A stretch of 7,248 bases of DNA from an uncultured Bacilli bacterium (GCA_948801035.1 CAQHJP010000025.1:1-7248); one strand, 5' to 3'; shown: positions 1-6,273, counted from the stretch's first letter. Translations and numbers: made by a program. Notes: generated by a model from the letters alone, not told the origin.

Positions 1-1
1 A

Positions 2-535
2 GAAAAATGGAGAGTACAACAAAATTTTTCTATCACAGAAAAGCAATTAGATGTAGCAATTAAAAAAATGCAAAAGAGACATCCTCTGGAAAAATGGGTT
101 AATGAGAAATTAGCTAATAACGGAGAAGAAGTTGTATATTTGAAATTAGAATTTATTGAGTGGTTAAAAGATGTTTATTATAATAGAAAAGTATTTTATT
201 TAGATGCAGAAATTAATTTCTTTGAAAAACAAATAGTTAGATTAGAAAATGAATTGAATTTACCTCATAAAGAATTTGATCATCAAGCTATGACAGTCAG
301 AGAAGCATGTAATCATTTTGAAAAATGTATTAATACGTTATATAGTGGACTAACTCGTATGAGAAAAAATAATATTGATACCATTACATTAGAAGATGGC
401 AGAATATTAATACCAGCAGAAGGAGTTCAATGGTTAAGTAAAAATTATTTTCGTTCGTCTTATTTAGAAAAAATAGAACTTTACAAATTAGAATTGCAGA
501 AGCAGAAGAGGAAAGCTTATGCAGAAAAGAAATAG
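2..535 (+). CDS. Putative DNA-binding mobilization-region protein, 5' end outside window
   Basis: The frame is open from base 2. The first ATG, at 68, has no Shine-Dalgarno site, so the true start most likely lies upstream and this is a 5'-truncated gene. I recognise no named family. The visible protein holds two related units. Unit one (about 35-270) has a helix pair, then a strand with LKLEFIEWLKDVYY, then a long helix. Unit two (about 290-520) has TVREACNHFEKC, then LEDGRILIPAEGVQWLSKNY, then a long basic helix. The pattern of helix-turn-helix, two-strand wing and trailing helix suggests DNA binding; this is inferred from sequence only. The gene overlaps the MobC-like gene by 17 bases and sits at the head of the mobilization operon, so a relaxosome or operon-regulatory role is plausible. 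The C-terminus is strongly basic (KQKRKAYAEKK). Confidence 0.75.
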   Translation, partial: EKWRVQQNFSITEKQLDVAIKKMQKRHPLEKWVNEKLANNGEEVVYLKLEFIEWLKDVYYNRKVFYLDAEINFFEKQIVRLENELNLPHKEFDHQAMTVREACNHFEKCINTLYSGLTRMRKNNIDTITLEDGRILIPAEGVQWLSKNYFRSSYLEKIELYKLELQKQKRKAYAEKK

Positions 536-1316
536 TGATAAAAAGTTAAGAAGACAGAAAATAAATTTGATGCTTAATGAAGATGAACGAAAATTAATAA
601 CTGAGAAAGCAATAAGTTATGGCTATGGTGATTGTCTTGCTGAGTATATTCGAGCTGCTGCTATATATGAAAATATTTGGGTTGAGGATGTAGTAGGAAA
701 AAATGAAGTGTGTGAGGCAGTTAGTAAATGTATTGAAGTTTTAAGAGAACTATTAAATGAACAAAAAAAGTTGCTGATGAATCCTGGTATATCATCTCAA
801 AATATAAAAAAGATTATAGATCAGAATAAAAAAATAATTGAAGAAGTAGATTCTCTTCAAAAAACAGTAATTACTAACTTATCTGTTAATACTGAAAAGA
901 AGATTCAACATCGTGCAAAAATGATAGATAACCATAGAACAGATGTTAAACTTTTAAAAAGAGTAACAGAATATGATAAAAAGATAACTATATTAAGACC
1001 TTCTAATTTAAAGTCTCCAGTACAAAAATATGGATATGTAGTTTACTTGAAAATGTATGAATATGATTTTGAAATAAATAATATGAAAGCAGAAGATTTT
1101 ATAGGACTTGTAAATTTACTTCGAGATGTCGCTATGAAAAAGAATTTGCTTCTTTGTTTTTATAGTTGGGATAAAAATTTAAAGTTTGGTATTGTAATGC
1201 CATTTGAACGTTATGAAGATGCTCAAAAGTATGCTATAAAAGAAAAACAAAAAGTTTATAGTATAACTATAAAGGATATAGGATTGGTCGGTGATATTTC
1301 TGCCAACAACAGCTAG
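519..1316 (+). CDS. MobC-like ribbon-helix-helix relaxosome accessory protein with long C-terminal extension
   Basis: Residues about 10-55 match the pattern of MobC/NikA-type mobilization proteins: a basic arm, the strand KINLMLN, helix DERKLITEKAISYG, then helix LAEYIRAAAIY. In that family the domain binds oriT as a dimer and helps the relaxase open the DNA. Residues 60-120 look coiled-coil. Residues 125-265 form an extra basic region with a probable alpha/beta fold (YGYVVYLKMYEYDF, LLLCFYSWDKNLKFGIVMPF). Family members are often only about 100-150 residues, so at 265 this one is long. The ATG at 519 is preceded by AGAGGA at 507-512. The gene overlaps the upstream gene by 17 bases and the relaxase by 26 bases, which implies coupled translation. 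The RHH assignment is fairly sure; the function of the extension is unknown. Confidence 0.8.
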   Translation: MQKRNSDKKLRRQKINLMLNEDERKLITEKAISYGYGDCLAEYIRAAAIYENIWVEDVVGKNEVCEAVSKCIEVLRELLNEQKKLLMNPGISSQNIKKIIDQNKKIIEEVDSLQKTVITNLSVNTEKKIQHRAKMIDNHRTDVKLLKRVTEYDKKITILRPSNLKSPVQKYGYVVYLKMYEYDFEINNMKAEDFIGLVNLLRDVAMKKNLLLCFYSWDKNLKFGIVMPFERYEDAQKYAIKEKQKVYSITIKDIGLVGDISANNS

Positions 1317-2976
1317 ATGGAGTGTACACGGAATTCAAGGACGAGTAGACTGTATTGACTATATTAAAAATCCCAAAAAAACAAAAGGAGGAACATTAGT
1401 AACAGGAATAAATTGTTCTTCAGAGTTTGCTGCTTATGAAATGCAAGTAAATAGTCAAAAATTTCATGTTGAGGAAAATAATGATAGTCGAACATGTTAT
1501 CATGGTTATCAGTCATTTGATCCTAAGGAAAAGAATCTAACACCAGAAGAAGCCCACCAAATTGGGGTTGAACTTGTTAAAAAGTTATATCCAGACTTTC
1601 AGGTAGTAGTGTGTACGCATGTCGATAGATTGCATATTCATAATCATTTCTGCTTATCATCATTAAATTTGAAAGGAAGAAAACTAGAAGACAGACTATC
1701 TAATCCAATTGAAGGACTTTATGGTTTAAGAGATGCTAGTGATGAAATATCATTGCAACATGGACTGAAGATTATCCAAGATGCTCCTAAAATTGGACAT
1801 TATCACAAAAATAAATATTTATATGCTATGGCTAATAAAAATTGGAAAACTCAAATAATAGAAATGTTAGAATCATTGAAAGAAAGATGCTTTTCTTTTG
1901 ATGAACTATTAGAGCAACTTTCATTTGAAGGTTATCAAATAAAATTAGGGAAAAATATTAAAATTCGTCCTTACGGTAAAGATAGATTTGTTACTATGAA
2001 AACTTTAGGAGATGAATATAGTGAAGATTCCTTAAAAAAATTTTTTAAAGATAAAAGAAAAAATCAGAAAAATATCTTTTTTGAAAAATATGAATTAAAT
2101 GTAAGAGATAGTGTTATTTTAAATATTTATGATCAACTTGCAAAATTATCAAAACATTCTGTTTTATATACAATGGAGGACTTAGATGCTAACTCTGAAT
2201 ATTTTAAATATTATAATTCTAGATATATGGAAGTAAGAAGGTATCATAAGTTAGTGGATACAATTAATTTTTTAAATAATCATGAGATATATAATTATGA
2301 TGCTTTAGAAATCCAACTTCAAGAGATCAAAAATGATATAGAATCAAGAGAAACAGAGTATCAATCATTGCTTTCAGAACATGAGACACTTCAGTTAAGA
2401 GTTCCCTTGTGTAATCTTTATTTAAAATATTTGGATAATTATGATTTATATTTAGAACAGCAAGATATTTATCATGCTGATACTGAACTGCCTAATGAAG
2501 TTCAAGCATTTTTAGATTTAAAAAAAGAATTAAATGTAGAAACAACTGAAGAGGTTGAAGAAATTATATCAACAGCTAATAAGATGAAAATAGATATGAA
2601 TCAAAAATATGCTTATTTAACTTATCTAAAAAATAAAGCTAGTGAGTTAGAAAAAATAAGAGGCATTTCTTTAGAAACTGAAAAAGGATATATCAAAAGT
2701 GTTTCAATTAGTAAAAATATGATTGATGAAAAAAGAACTACAGAGGATAAGTATTGTATTCGTATACCTTATAGCGAATACTTTTTTTATGTTCCGAAAA
2801 ATAGCGTTGCTTGGATTAGTTTTGATAACAGAGGAATTGTATATTTAGTCGATGACAAAGAGTATGTCCTATATGATAGAAATAATCAAGAAATAGGAAA
2901 AGCTAATGGTGAAGATATTGAAGCTATTTCAAAAAATGAAAAACAAAAAGTGAGTAATTATTATAAAACAAAATAA
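1291..2976 (+). CDS. MOBP-type relaxase/mobilization nuclease (Relaxase family, MobA/VirD2-like)
   Basis: The relaxase nicks oriT, stays bound to the 5' end through a tyrosine and pilots the strand through a type IV secretion system. Visible hallmarks are the likely catalytic Tyr24 in CIDYIKNPKKT, the CYHGYQSF motif with His71, TPEEAHQIG at 84-92, and the metal triad H110-VDRL-H115-I-H117-N118-H119. Residues 185-250 form the usual second small domain (FSFDELLEQL, IRPYGKDRFVTMKTLGDEY). Residues about 310-460 are helical and partly coiled coil. Residues 488-548 are strand-rich (CIRIPYSEYFFYVPKNS). The GTG at 1291 is the only usual bacterial start (ATG, GTG or TTG) between the in-frame stop at 1279-1281 and the conserved N-terminal motifs. 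It overlaps the MobC-like gene by 26 bases, with an AAAGGA stretch at 1271-1276. At 561 residues the length is normal and the frame is intact. Confidence 0.93.
   Translation: MIFLPTTARWSVHGIQGRVDCIDYIKNPKKTKGGTLVTGINCSSEFAAYEMQVNSQKFHVEENNDSRTCYHGYQSFDPKEKNLTPEEAHQIGVELVKKLYPDFQVVVCTHVDRLHIHNHFCLSSLNLKGRKLEDRLSNPIEGLYGLRDASDEISLQHGLKIIQDAPKIGHYHKNKYLYAMANKNWKTQIIEMLESLKERCFSFDELLEQLSFEGYQIKLGKNIKIRPYGKDRFVTMKTLGDEYSEDSLKKFFKDKRKNQKNIFFEKYELNVRDSVILNIYDQLAKLSKHSVLYTMEDLDANSEYFKYYNSRYMEVRRYHKLVDTINFLNNHEIYNYDALEIQLQEIKNDIESRETEYQSLLSEHETLQLRVPLCNLYLKYLDNYDLYLEQQDIYHADTELPNEVQAFLDLKKELNVETTEEVEEIISTANKMKIDMNQKYAYLTYLKNKASELEKIRGISLETEKGYIKSVSISKNMIDEKRTTEDKYCIRIPYSEYFFYVPKNSVAWISFDNRGIVYLVDDKEYVLYDRNNQEIGKANGEDIEAISKNEKQKVSNYYKTK
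2034..2079 (+). other. Possible -1 frameshift site in the relaxase gene (speculative)
   Basis: In the relaxase frame, bases 2034-2040 read A AAA AAA, a perfect slippery heptamer. A -1 slip would add Ile-Phe and then meet TAA at 2046-2048. Six bases downstream, 2047-2053 can pair with 2073-2079 in a weak, mostly A-U stem. Termination here would leave about 252 residues, which is almost exactly the nuclease part without the helical tail. Homopolymers are common by chance in DNA this AT-rich, and the stem is weak. Confidence 0.2.
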
Positions 2977-2980
2977 GGAG
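2976..2980 (+). promoter_or_regulatory. Shine-Dalgarno site overlapping the relaxase stop codon
   Basis: AGGAG starts on the last base of the relaxase TAA and lies five bases before the ATG at 2986. It fixes the start of the 71-residue gene and suggests coupled translation. Confidence 0.7.
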
Positions 2981-2985
2981 ATAAT

Positions 2986-3201
2986 ATGAGAAAGAAAAAG
3001 AAAAAACTTGAAATTAAGATAGAAATTGATCTAGAAGAAAAATTTTTTAAAGTGATTGACTTTAATTATGAGAGTAATGGTGGATTTATGTCTGGTGGAT
3101 ATAAAAATAAACAACATTTTTTAAATATATTTAATGATTATTGTGAAAAGTATATATGCTTTGATTTAGAAGATGATGAAAGTGAGTCAGAATATGAGTA
3201 A
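2986..3201 (+). CDS. Small hypothetical protein, basic head and acidic tail
   Basis: I do not recognise this 71-residue protein. It begins with a run of lysines (MRKKKKKLEIKIEID) and continues with alternating strand-like segments (FFKVIDFNYESNGGFMSGGY). It ends in a helix (QHFLNIFNDYCEKY) and a very acidic tail (DLEDDESESEYE). The start is well supported by AGGAG five bases upstream. Its end overlaps the XRE regulator, so the two are probably translated together. The strong charge split would suit a nucleic-acid mimic or a partner of a DNA-binding protein, but that is a guess. It has no signal peptide or membrane segment. Confidence 0.7.
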   Translation: MRKKKKKLEIKIEIDLEEKFFKVIDFNYESNGGFMSGGYKNKQHFLNIFNDYCEKYICFDLEDDESESEYE

Positions 3202-3484
3202 CTTAAAAGAGGAAAAATTAAATTCATATCATAAACCAAAATGCAACACATTTGCTTTAAAGGACTTAATTGAAAATGGAAGAAGAATTAAAAAAATATC
3301 TCAAAGAGAATTATCAAGAAGAATTGGAGTAAGTAATACATCAATAAATGATCTTGAAAGAGGTAGAATTCAGAAACCAAGTATAGAAATGCTGATGAAT
3401 ATTTCTGAAGAATTAGATATTTCTATAATCAAATTACTAAATGCTGCTGGTTATGAGAAATTGTTATTTTTATTGAATAAGTAA
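3194..3484 (+). CDS. XRE (Cro/C1-type) helix-turn-helix transcriptional regulator
   Basis: A typical HTH_3 domain occupies most of the protein: helix 1 LIENGRRIKKISQ, helix 2 QRELSRRIG, recognition helix VSNTSINDLERGR, then IQKPSIEMLMNISEELDIS, as in phage and ICE repressors. A leucine-rich C-terminal end (IIKLLNAAGYEKLLFLL) may serve dimerisation. I prefer the ATG at 3194, which overlaps the upstream gene by 8 bases and has a weak GTGAG at 3182-3186. In-frame ATGs at 3173 and 3176 would add up to seven residues but have no ribosome binding site. The position between the mobilization genes and the SUFU gene suggests it controls one or both. The downstream gap at 3485-3520 is the most likely place in view for an operator, although I see no clear palindrome there. 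Confidence 0.85.
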   Translation: MSNLKEEKLNSYHKPKCNTFALKDLIENGRRIKKISQRELSRRIGVSNTSINDLERGRIQKPSIEMLMNISEELDISIIKLLNAAGYEKLLFLLNK

Positions 3485-3489
3485 TAATT
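3461..3489 (+). promoter_or_regulatory. Possible sigma-A promoter for the SUFU gene and genes downstream
   Basis: TTGTTA at 3461-3466 and AATAAT at 3484-3489 are separated by 17 bases. They match the -35 and -10 consensus at 4 and 5 of 6 positions and lead into the longest intergenic gap. Such matches arise easily by chance in AT-rich DNA. Confidence 0.3.
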
Positions 3490-3507
3490 TTAAAAACAAT
3501 AATGAAT

Positions 3508-3513
3508 AGGAGA
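3508..3513 (+). promoter_or_regulatory. Shine-Dalgarno site that selects the TTG start of the SUFU gene
   Basis: AGGAGA lies seven bases before TTG at 3521. The ATG at 3513 in between reaches a stop after three codons in another frame, so TTG is the credible start. Confidence 0.7.
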
Positions 3514-3520
3514 TGATAGT

Positions 3521-4255
3521 TTGAGTATTATTAAGAAAGCTAAATTTGCTTATAAGGGATTTAAGGAAAAGCCAAAGTACATTTATACACAGGAAGAGAT
3601 GAAACAATTTGAAAATTATATTGAAGATAATTTTGGAAAATTTATGGTTTATCATGAACTATATTCTCCAGATATACATGTAGATATTTTAGTAATACCT
3701 CCAACTGAAGATTGTTACTATTATAAATTAATTACTGAAGGTGTTGGTGCTTATAAAATGAATGTTCCAGATGTTTTACCAAAAGGAGAATATGAGAGAA
3801 CTGAGCTGGTTGCTTATATTCCAGCCGATTGTGATATGAAAGATATACCAAAAAAACATGGTTGGGTAATAAGCCAATTAAAGATGATAGGTAGACTAGC
3901 AATAGAGGATAATTCTTGGATAGGAATAGGACATACAATTTCTCATAGTGAAGATGGAAATATTCCACTTGATCCTAAAGTGAAATTTGTATCTAATCTT
4001 TTAGTACCTGCTATGAATATAGATAGAAAGGAATTAGATTTAAAATTAGGTACAAAAGAAAAAATTAATTTTTATCAATTAGTTCCTTTATATAAAGAAG
4101 AATATTTATTTCAAAAAGAAAATGGATTACCTGCTCTTATGAATTTATTTATGGATAACCAACTGGATCTAGTTATAAATGAGGATAGAAAGAATTGTTG
4201 TGAAGAAGAAAAACAGATAGACAAAAACGAAATAGAAGAGGAGATGGAATATTAA
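3521..4255 (+). CDS. Suppressor of fused (SUFU) domain protein
   Basis: The motif series fits bacterial SUFU-family proteins (Pfam PF05076). It includes HVDILVIPPTED (53-64), TEGVGAYKMNVP (72-83), RTELVAYIPAD (93-103), DNSWIGIGHTI (130-140) and INFYQLVPLYKEE (182-194). The domain covers about residues 25-200, and an acidic tail (EEEKQIDKNEIEEEMEY) follows. No signal peptide or membrane segment is seen, so it is cytosolic. In animals SUFU restrains Hedgehog-pathway transcription factors. In bacteria the family is predicted, from gene-neighbourhood work on polymorphic toxins, to be immunity proteins. No toxin gene is visible within this window, so it may be an orphan immunity protein carried as cargo. 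It starts at TTG with a good Shine-Dalgarno site, and the next gene begins two bases after the stop. Family assignment is strong; the role is inferred. Confidence 0.9.
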   Translation: MSIIKKAKFAYKGFKEKPKYIYTQEEMKQFENYIEDNFGKFMVYHELYSPDIHVDILVIPPTEDCYYYKLITEGVGAYKMNVPDVLPKGEYERTELVAYIPADCDMKDIPKKHGWVISQLKMIGRLAIEDNSWIGIGHTISHSEDGNIPLDPKVKFVSNLLVPAMNIDRKELDLKLGTKEKINFYQLVPLYKEEYLFQKENGLPALMNLFMDNQLDLVINEDRKNCCEEEKQIDKNEIEEEMEY

Positions 4256-4256
4256 G

Positions 4257-4553
4257 ATGAATAACAATGATAAAGATATAGATTTTATGCTTAAAGTTGA
4301 AGAGTGGCTTGTTATAAATGATGTAAAAGATCGAATGTATTCTTTTGAATATTTAAAAACGCATACTTTAAGTGGTTATTTATATGAAGTAAAAGAACAC
4401 CTGGGATGGAAAGCTCCAGATTTGATTGATGAACTGAAACAAATGGAAAAAGATTATAAAGATATAGGAAAAACGCATAAACCAATTATAGATAAGGAAA
4501 CTTTTGATAGAGCAAACGAAATCTTGCATGAGCAAGAGGAAGTGGAGAGATAG
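4257..4553 (+). CDS. Hypothetical protein with a recombinase-domain-like C-terminal motif
   Basis: This 98-residue protein is mostly helical and of no family I can name. Residues 10-70 include LKVEEWLVINDVKDRMYSF and LYEVKEHLGWKAPDLIDELKQ. Residues 73-90 (THKPIIDKETFDRANEIL) resemble the end of the 'Recombinase' domain of large serine recombinases, where a His-x-Pro-Ile-Ile-Asp segment precedes a Phe-containing helix. No catalytic serine domain or zinc ribbon is present, so it is not an active recombinase. It could be a remnant, or a small DNA-binding protein sharing that helix. The likely Shine-Dalgarno site GAGGAG (4238-4243) lies inside the end of the SUFU gene, 13 bases before the start. 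The next gene follows after three bases. Confidence 0.65.
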   Translation: MNNNDKDIDFMLKVEEWLVINDVKDRMYSFEYLKTHTLSGYLYEVKEHLGWKAPDLIDELKQMEKDYKDIGKTHKPIIDKETFDRANEILHEQEEVER

Positions 4554-4556
4554 ATA

Positions 4557-5429
4557 ATGATAGAAACTAAAGAAGCAAAAGTTCATTATTTAAGTTCAAA
4601 TGATAATCCAATAGTAAGAAATAAAAAAATTACTGTTATTAATTATGATAATTATGATTTTTATATTTTAGATGAGGATAAAAGTTCAAATGGTGCTAAT
4701 CTTCTTTTTAAAGGTGAAGATGGAGAATATTGGATGTTCTACAATCAATATATATCTTTTAACAGATTCAACTCATTGATTAATGATATTTGTAAAAATG
4801 AATATGAGAAAGATGATTGCCTGAGATATTGTAATTATATTAAAGAAAAAGTGAAACCCATATTTGACAATTATTTAGAATCAATTAATACTAGACTTAA
4901 TTATAGTGGCTTTTTTAATTATATTGAACTTGCTTATATAGAAAAGAATCATCCTGATCTTTATGAAAATGCAAAAAAATCTAGAGAGCAATATATTGCA
5001 ATAAAAGATGAAATGCGAAGAAAAGCAGAAGAAGATATGAAAGAAAGAAGAAATAAAGAGGTGAAGGAAAAGAATCAAATATTTAAAGACAAAATAACAA
5101 ATGCTAAAATTGCAATCTTTGAAGGAAAAAATGTTTTATCTGAAATATTAAGTTTTTATAAAAATGATGATTATTATAAACAAACATCACAAAATGTATT
5201 TTTATATCTATTAAAAGAATATAAAATTGATGTTCCTTTGAAAACTCAAGGATATATTAATAATAAATTATATTCTTATGATTTTGGTTCAAATAGTTAT
5301 CGTTACTATGGAAAATATAATAGCCCAACATTTTCTGATTATTTAGTAGAATTAAAAAATAAAATTGATAAAGAATATAGTTTAGATAAATCAGTAGAAG
5401 ATATTGATATTACAGATGGAATGTATTAA
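4557..5429 (+). CDS. Hypothetical protein with central charged coiled coil
   Basis: I do not recognise a named family for this 290-residue protein. Residues 1-65 are strand-rich (KITVINYDNYDFYILDED, LLFKGEDGEYWMFYN). Residues 68-135 are helical, ending in YIELAYIEKNHPDLYENAKK. Residues 139-181 form a highly charged, probable coiled-coil helix (KDEMRRKAEEDMKERRNKEVK). Residues 190-272 form a separate compact region with LYLLKEYKIDVPLKTQGYIN, an aromatic-rich strand (YDFGSNSYRYYGKY) and FSDYLVELKNKI. The 'PLKTQGYINNKL' part recalls conserved unknown proteins of Firmicute conjugative elements; this is a memory-based impression only. GGAGA at 4544-4548, within the preceding gene's end, supports the ATG at 4557. 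No secretion signal is seen. Confidence 0.7.
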   Translation: MIETKEAKVHYLSSNDNPIVRNKKITVINYDNYDFYILDEDKSSNGANLLFKGEDGEYWMFYNQYISFNRFNSLINDICKNEYEKDDCLRYCNYIKEKVKPIFDNYLESINTRLNYSGFFNYIELAYIEKNHPDLYENAKKSREQYIAIKDEMRRKAEEDMKERRNKEVKEKNQIFKDKITNAKIAIFEGKNVLSEILSFYKNDDYYKQTSQNVFLYLLKEYKIDVPLKTQGYINNKLYSYDFGSNSYRYYGKYNSPTFSDYLVELKNKIDKEYSLDKSVEDIDITDGMY

Positions 5430-5430
5430 G

Positions 5431-5437
5431 AAGGGGG
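5431..5437 (+). promoter_or_regulatory. Strong Shine-Dalgarno site before the frameshifted gene
   Basis: AAGGGGG lies seven bases before the ATG at 5445. It shows that a gene start was under selection here even though the frame closes after 33 codons. Confidence 0.65.
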
Positions 5438-5444
5438 AAATATT

Positions 5445-5710
5445 ATGAATAGAGAAGCAATAGAAAGACACATGAAATATTTACAAGAAGATAAGTATGA
5501 TCGAGAGTTTTATGTAGCATATTACTTCATGATGTTAAAGGATTAACTGTTGGAGATTTAAATAGCGATATTATAAATAAAGCATTTGAAATAAGTGATG
5601 CCTATGATTCGATTTATAATGAGGATATGAGAGATAGACTTTTAAATGATTTTGATTACGAAAAAGAAGAGGAACAAGAAATAGAAAAAGAGGAGGAATT
5701 AACTATATGA
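5445..5710 (+). pseudogene. Frameshifted small gene, paralogue of the 181-residue protein downstream
   Basis: From ATG 5445 the frame gives 33 residues (starting MNREAIERHMKYLQEDKYD, ending at TAA 5544-5546). The reading then continues convincingly in the -1 frame, open from 5501 to TGA 5708-5710. That stretch is rich in charged helix sequence: HDVKGLTVGDLNSDIINKAF, then a Glu-rich tail. Joined, the product would be about 88 residues. It aligns with residues 1-80 of the protein at 6274-6819: DREF/DRTF, FYVAYYF/VYVAIMI, then DV/EV, and SIYNEDMRDRL/KIFNEEFRKKI. The second frame's stop overlaps the next gene's ATG as ATGA, as expected of a real operon gene. No X XXY YYZ slippery heptamer lies in the shared region 5501-5543, so a one-base loss or a sequencing error is likelier than programmed frameshifting. 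Confidence 0.65.
5691..5696 (+). promoter_or_regulatory. Shine-Dalgarno site embedded in the end of the frameshifted gene
   Basis: AGGAGG lies ten bases before the ATG at 5707. It is encoded by the Glu-Glu codons of the upstream frame, so loss of that frame need not silence the next gene. Confidence 0.65.
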
Positions 5711-6258
5711 AATATATATTAGGTTATAAATATGATCATTGTTCAATAACATTATATTTAGAAAGTAAAAAAGGAAAATGTCCAGCTAGCACCACTTTTC
5801 ATCGTTTGAATTGGGATGAAAATACTATTAATAATATTGAAGATTTTGTCAATAAGAAAATAAATGATTTGATTAACAATGCTAGATTATCTGATTATTT
5901 TTTTAAAATTGATTATAATGAGTTAAAACAACAGTCAAAAAACATTAGTAGTGAATTCTCTGAATATTTAAGAACTAAAAATAAGCTTTTGAATGTTTCT
6001 ATAAAAGATTGGTATAAAGAAAACTATCCACAAGATGAAGTTGGAGAGCATCTCTCTAATTTTTCTTTTAAGGATCTTAATAATTTATTAAATTCTGGAG
6101 TTGGTGATGTATATACCATTATTGGTTATACAGATAGTATCGTAAGAGAAAGGTGCTTTGAGAGACTAGCAGATATTACTGAACAAGACTATGATGTAGT
6201 TTACAATAAATGGATAAATTTGGATGATAGAGAAGAAGAATTAGAAATAGAAAGATAG
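5707..6258 (+). CDS. Hypothetical protein with conserved-looking C-terminal module
   Basis: This 183-residue protein has two parts. Residues 1-85 start with strands (MKYILGYKYDHCSITLYLES, then FHRLNWD) followed by helices. Residues 97-170 form a compact module: VSIKDWYKENYPQDEVGEHL, FSFKDLNNLLNSGVGDVYTII, TDSIVRERCFERLADI, then YDVVYNKWI. The pattern W-Y-x-x-x-Y-P-x-D-x-x-G followed by D-S-x-V-R-E-R-x-F-E-x-L-A seems familiar from unnamed domains in proteins of gut Firmicute mobile elements. I cannot give it a family name or function. The start has AGGAGG ten bases upstream and overlaps the TGA of the frameshifted gene. The protein ends with an acidic tail (LDDREEELEIER). It is probably cytosolic. 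Confidence 0.72.
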   Translation: MKYILGYKYDHCSITLYLESKKGKCPASTTFHRLNWDENTINNIEDFVNKKINDLINNARLSDYFFKIDYNELKQQSKNISSEFSEYLRTKNKLLNVSIKDWYKENYPQDEVGEHLSNFSFKDLNNLLNSGVGDVYTIIGYTDSIVRERCFERLADITEQDYDVVYNKWINLDDREEELEIER

Positions 6259-6273
6259 AAAGGAATACGTACT

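Noticed and set aside
783..788. ATCCTG hexamers resembling the core of an IncP-type nick site (also near 4951 and 7020)
   Set aside because: They lie inside coding sequence without adjacent inverted repeats, and a six-base match is expected by chance. No oriT is supported in this window.
2986..3484. Type II toxin-antitoxin pair
   Set aside because: The overlap and the XRE antitoxin-like partner fit, but the 71-residue protein has no recognisable toxin fold or catalytic motif, so it was not called.
3485..3520. Terminator after the XRE gene
   Set aside because: The gap has no GC-rich inverted repeat followed by a T run, only scattered A and T.
3470..3655. Reverse-strand open frame of 61 codons
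   Set aside because: It lies antisense to the XRE end and the SUFU start, has no ribosome binding site, and its composition is the complement of AT-rich coding DNA.
3732..3968. Reverse-strand open frame of 78 codons
   Set aside because: It lies wholly antisense to conserved SUFU motifs and is a shadow of that gene.
4380..5078. Reverse-strand open frames rich in Phe and Ile that look like membrane proteins
   Set aside because: The hydrophobic look comes from complementing Lys- and Glu-rich codons, and they have no start signals. The same applies to 6345-6611.
5501..5546. Programmed -1 frameshift in the 5445 gene
   Set aside because: No X XXY YYZ heptamer in the shared open region and no clear downstream stem; an indel explains the data more simply.
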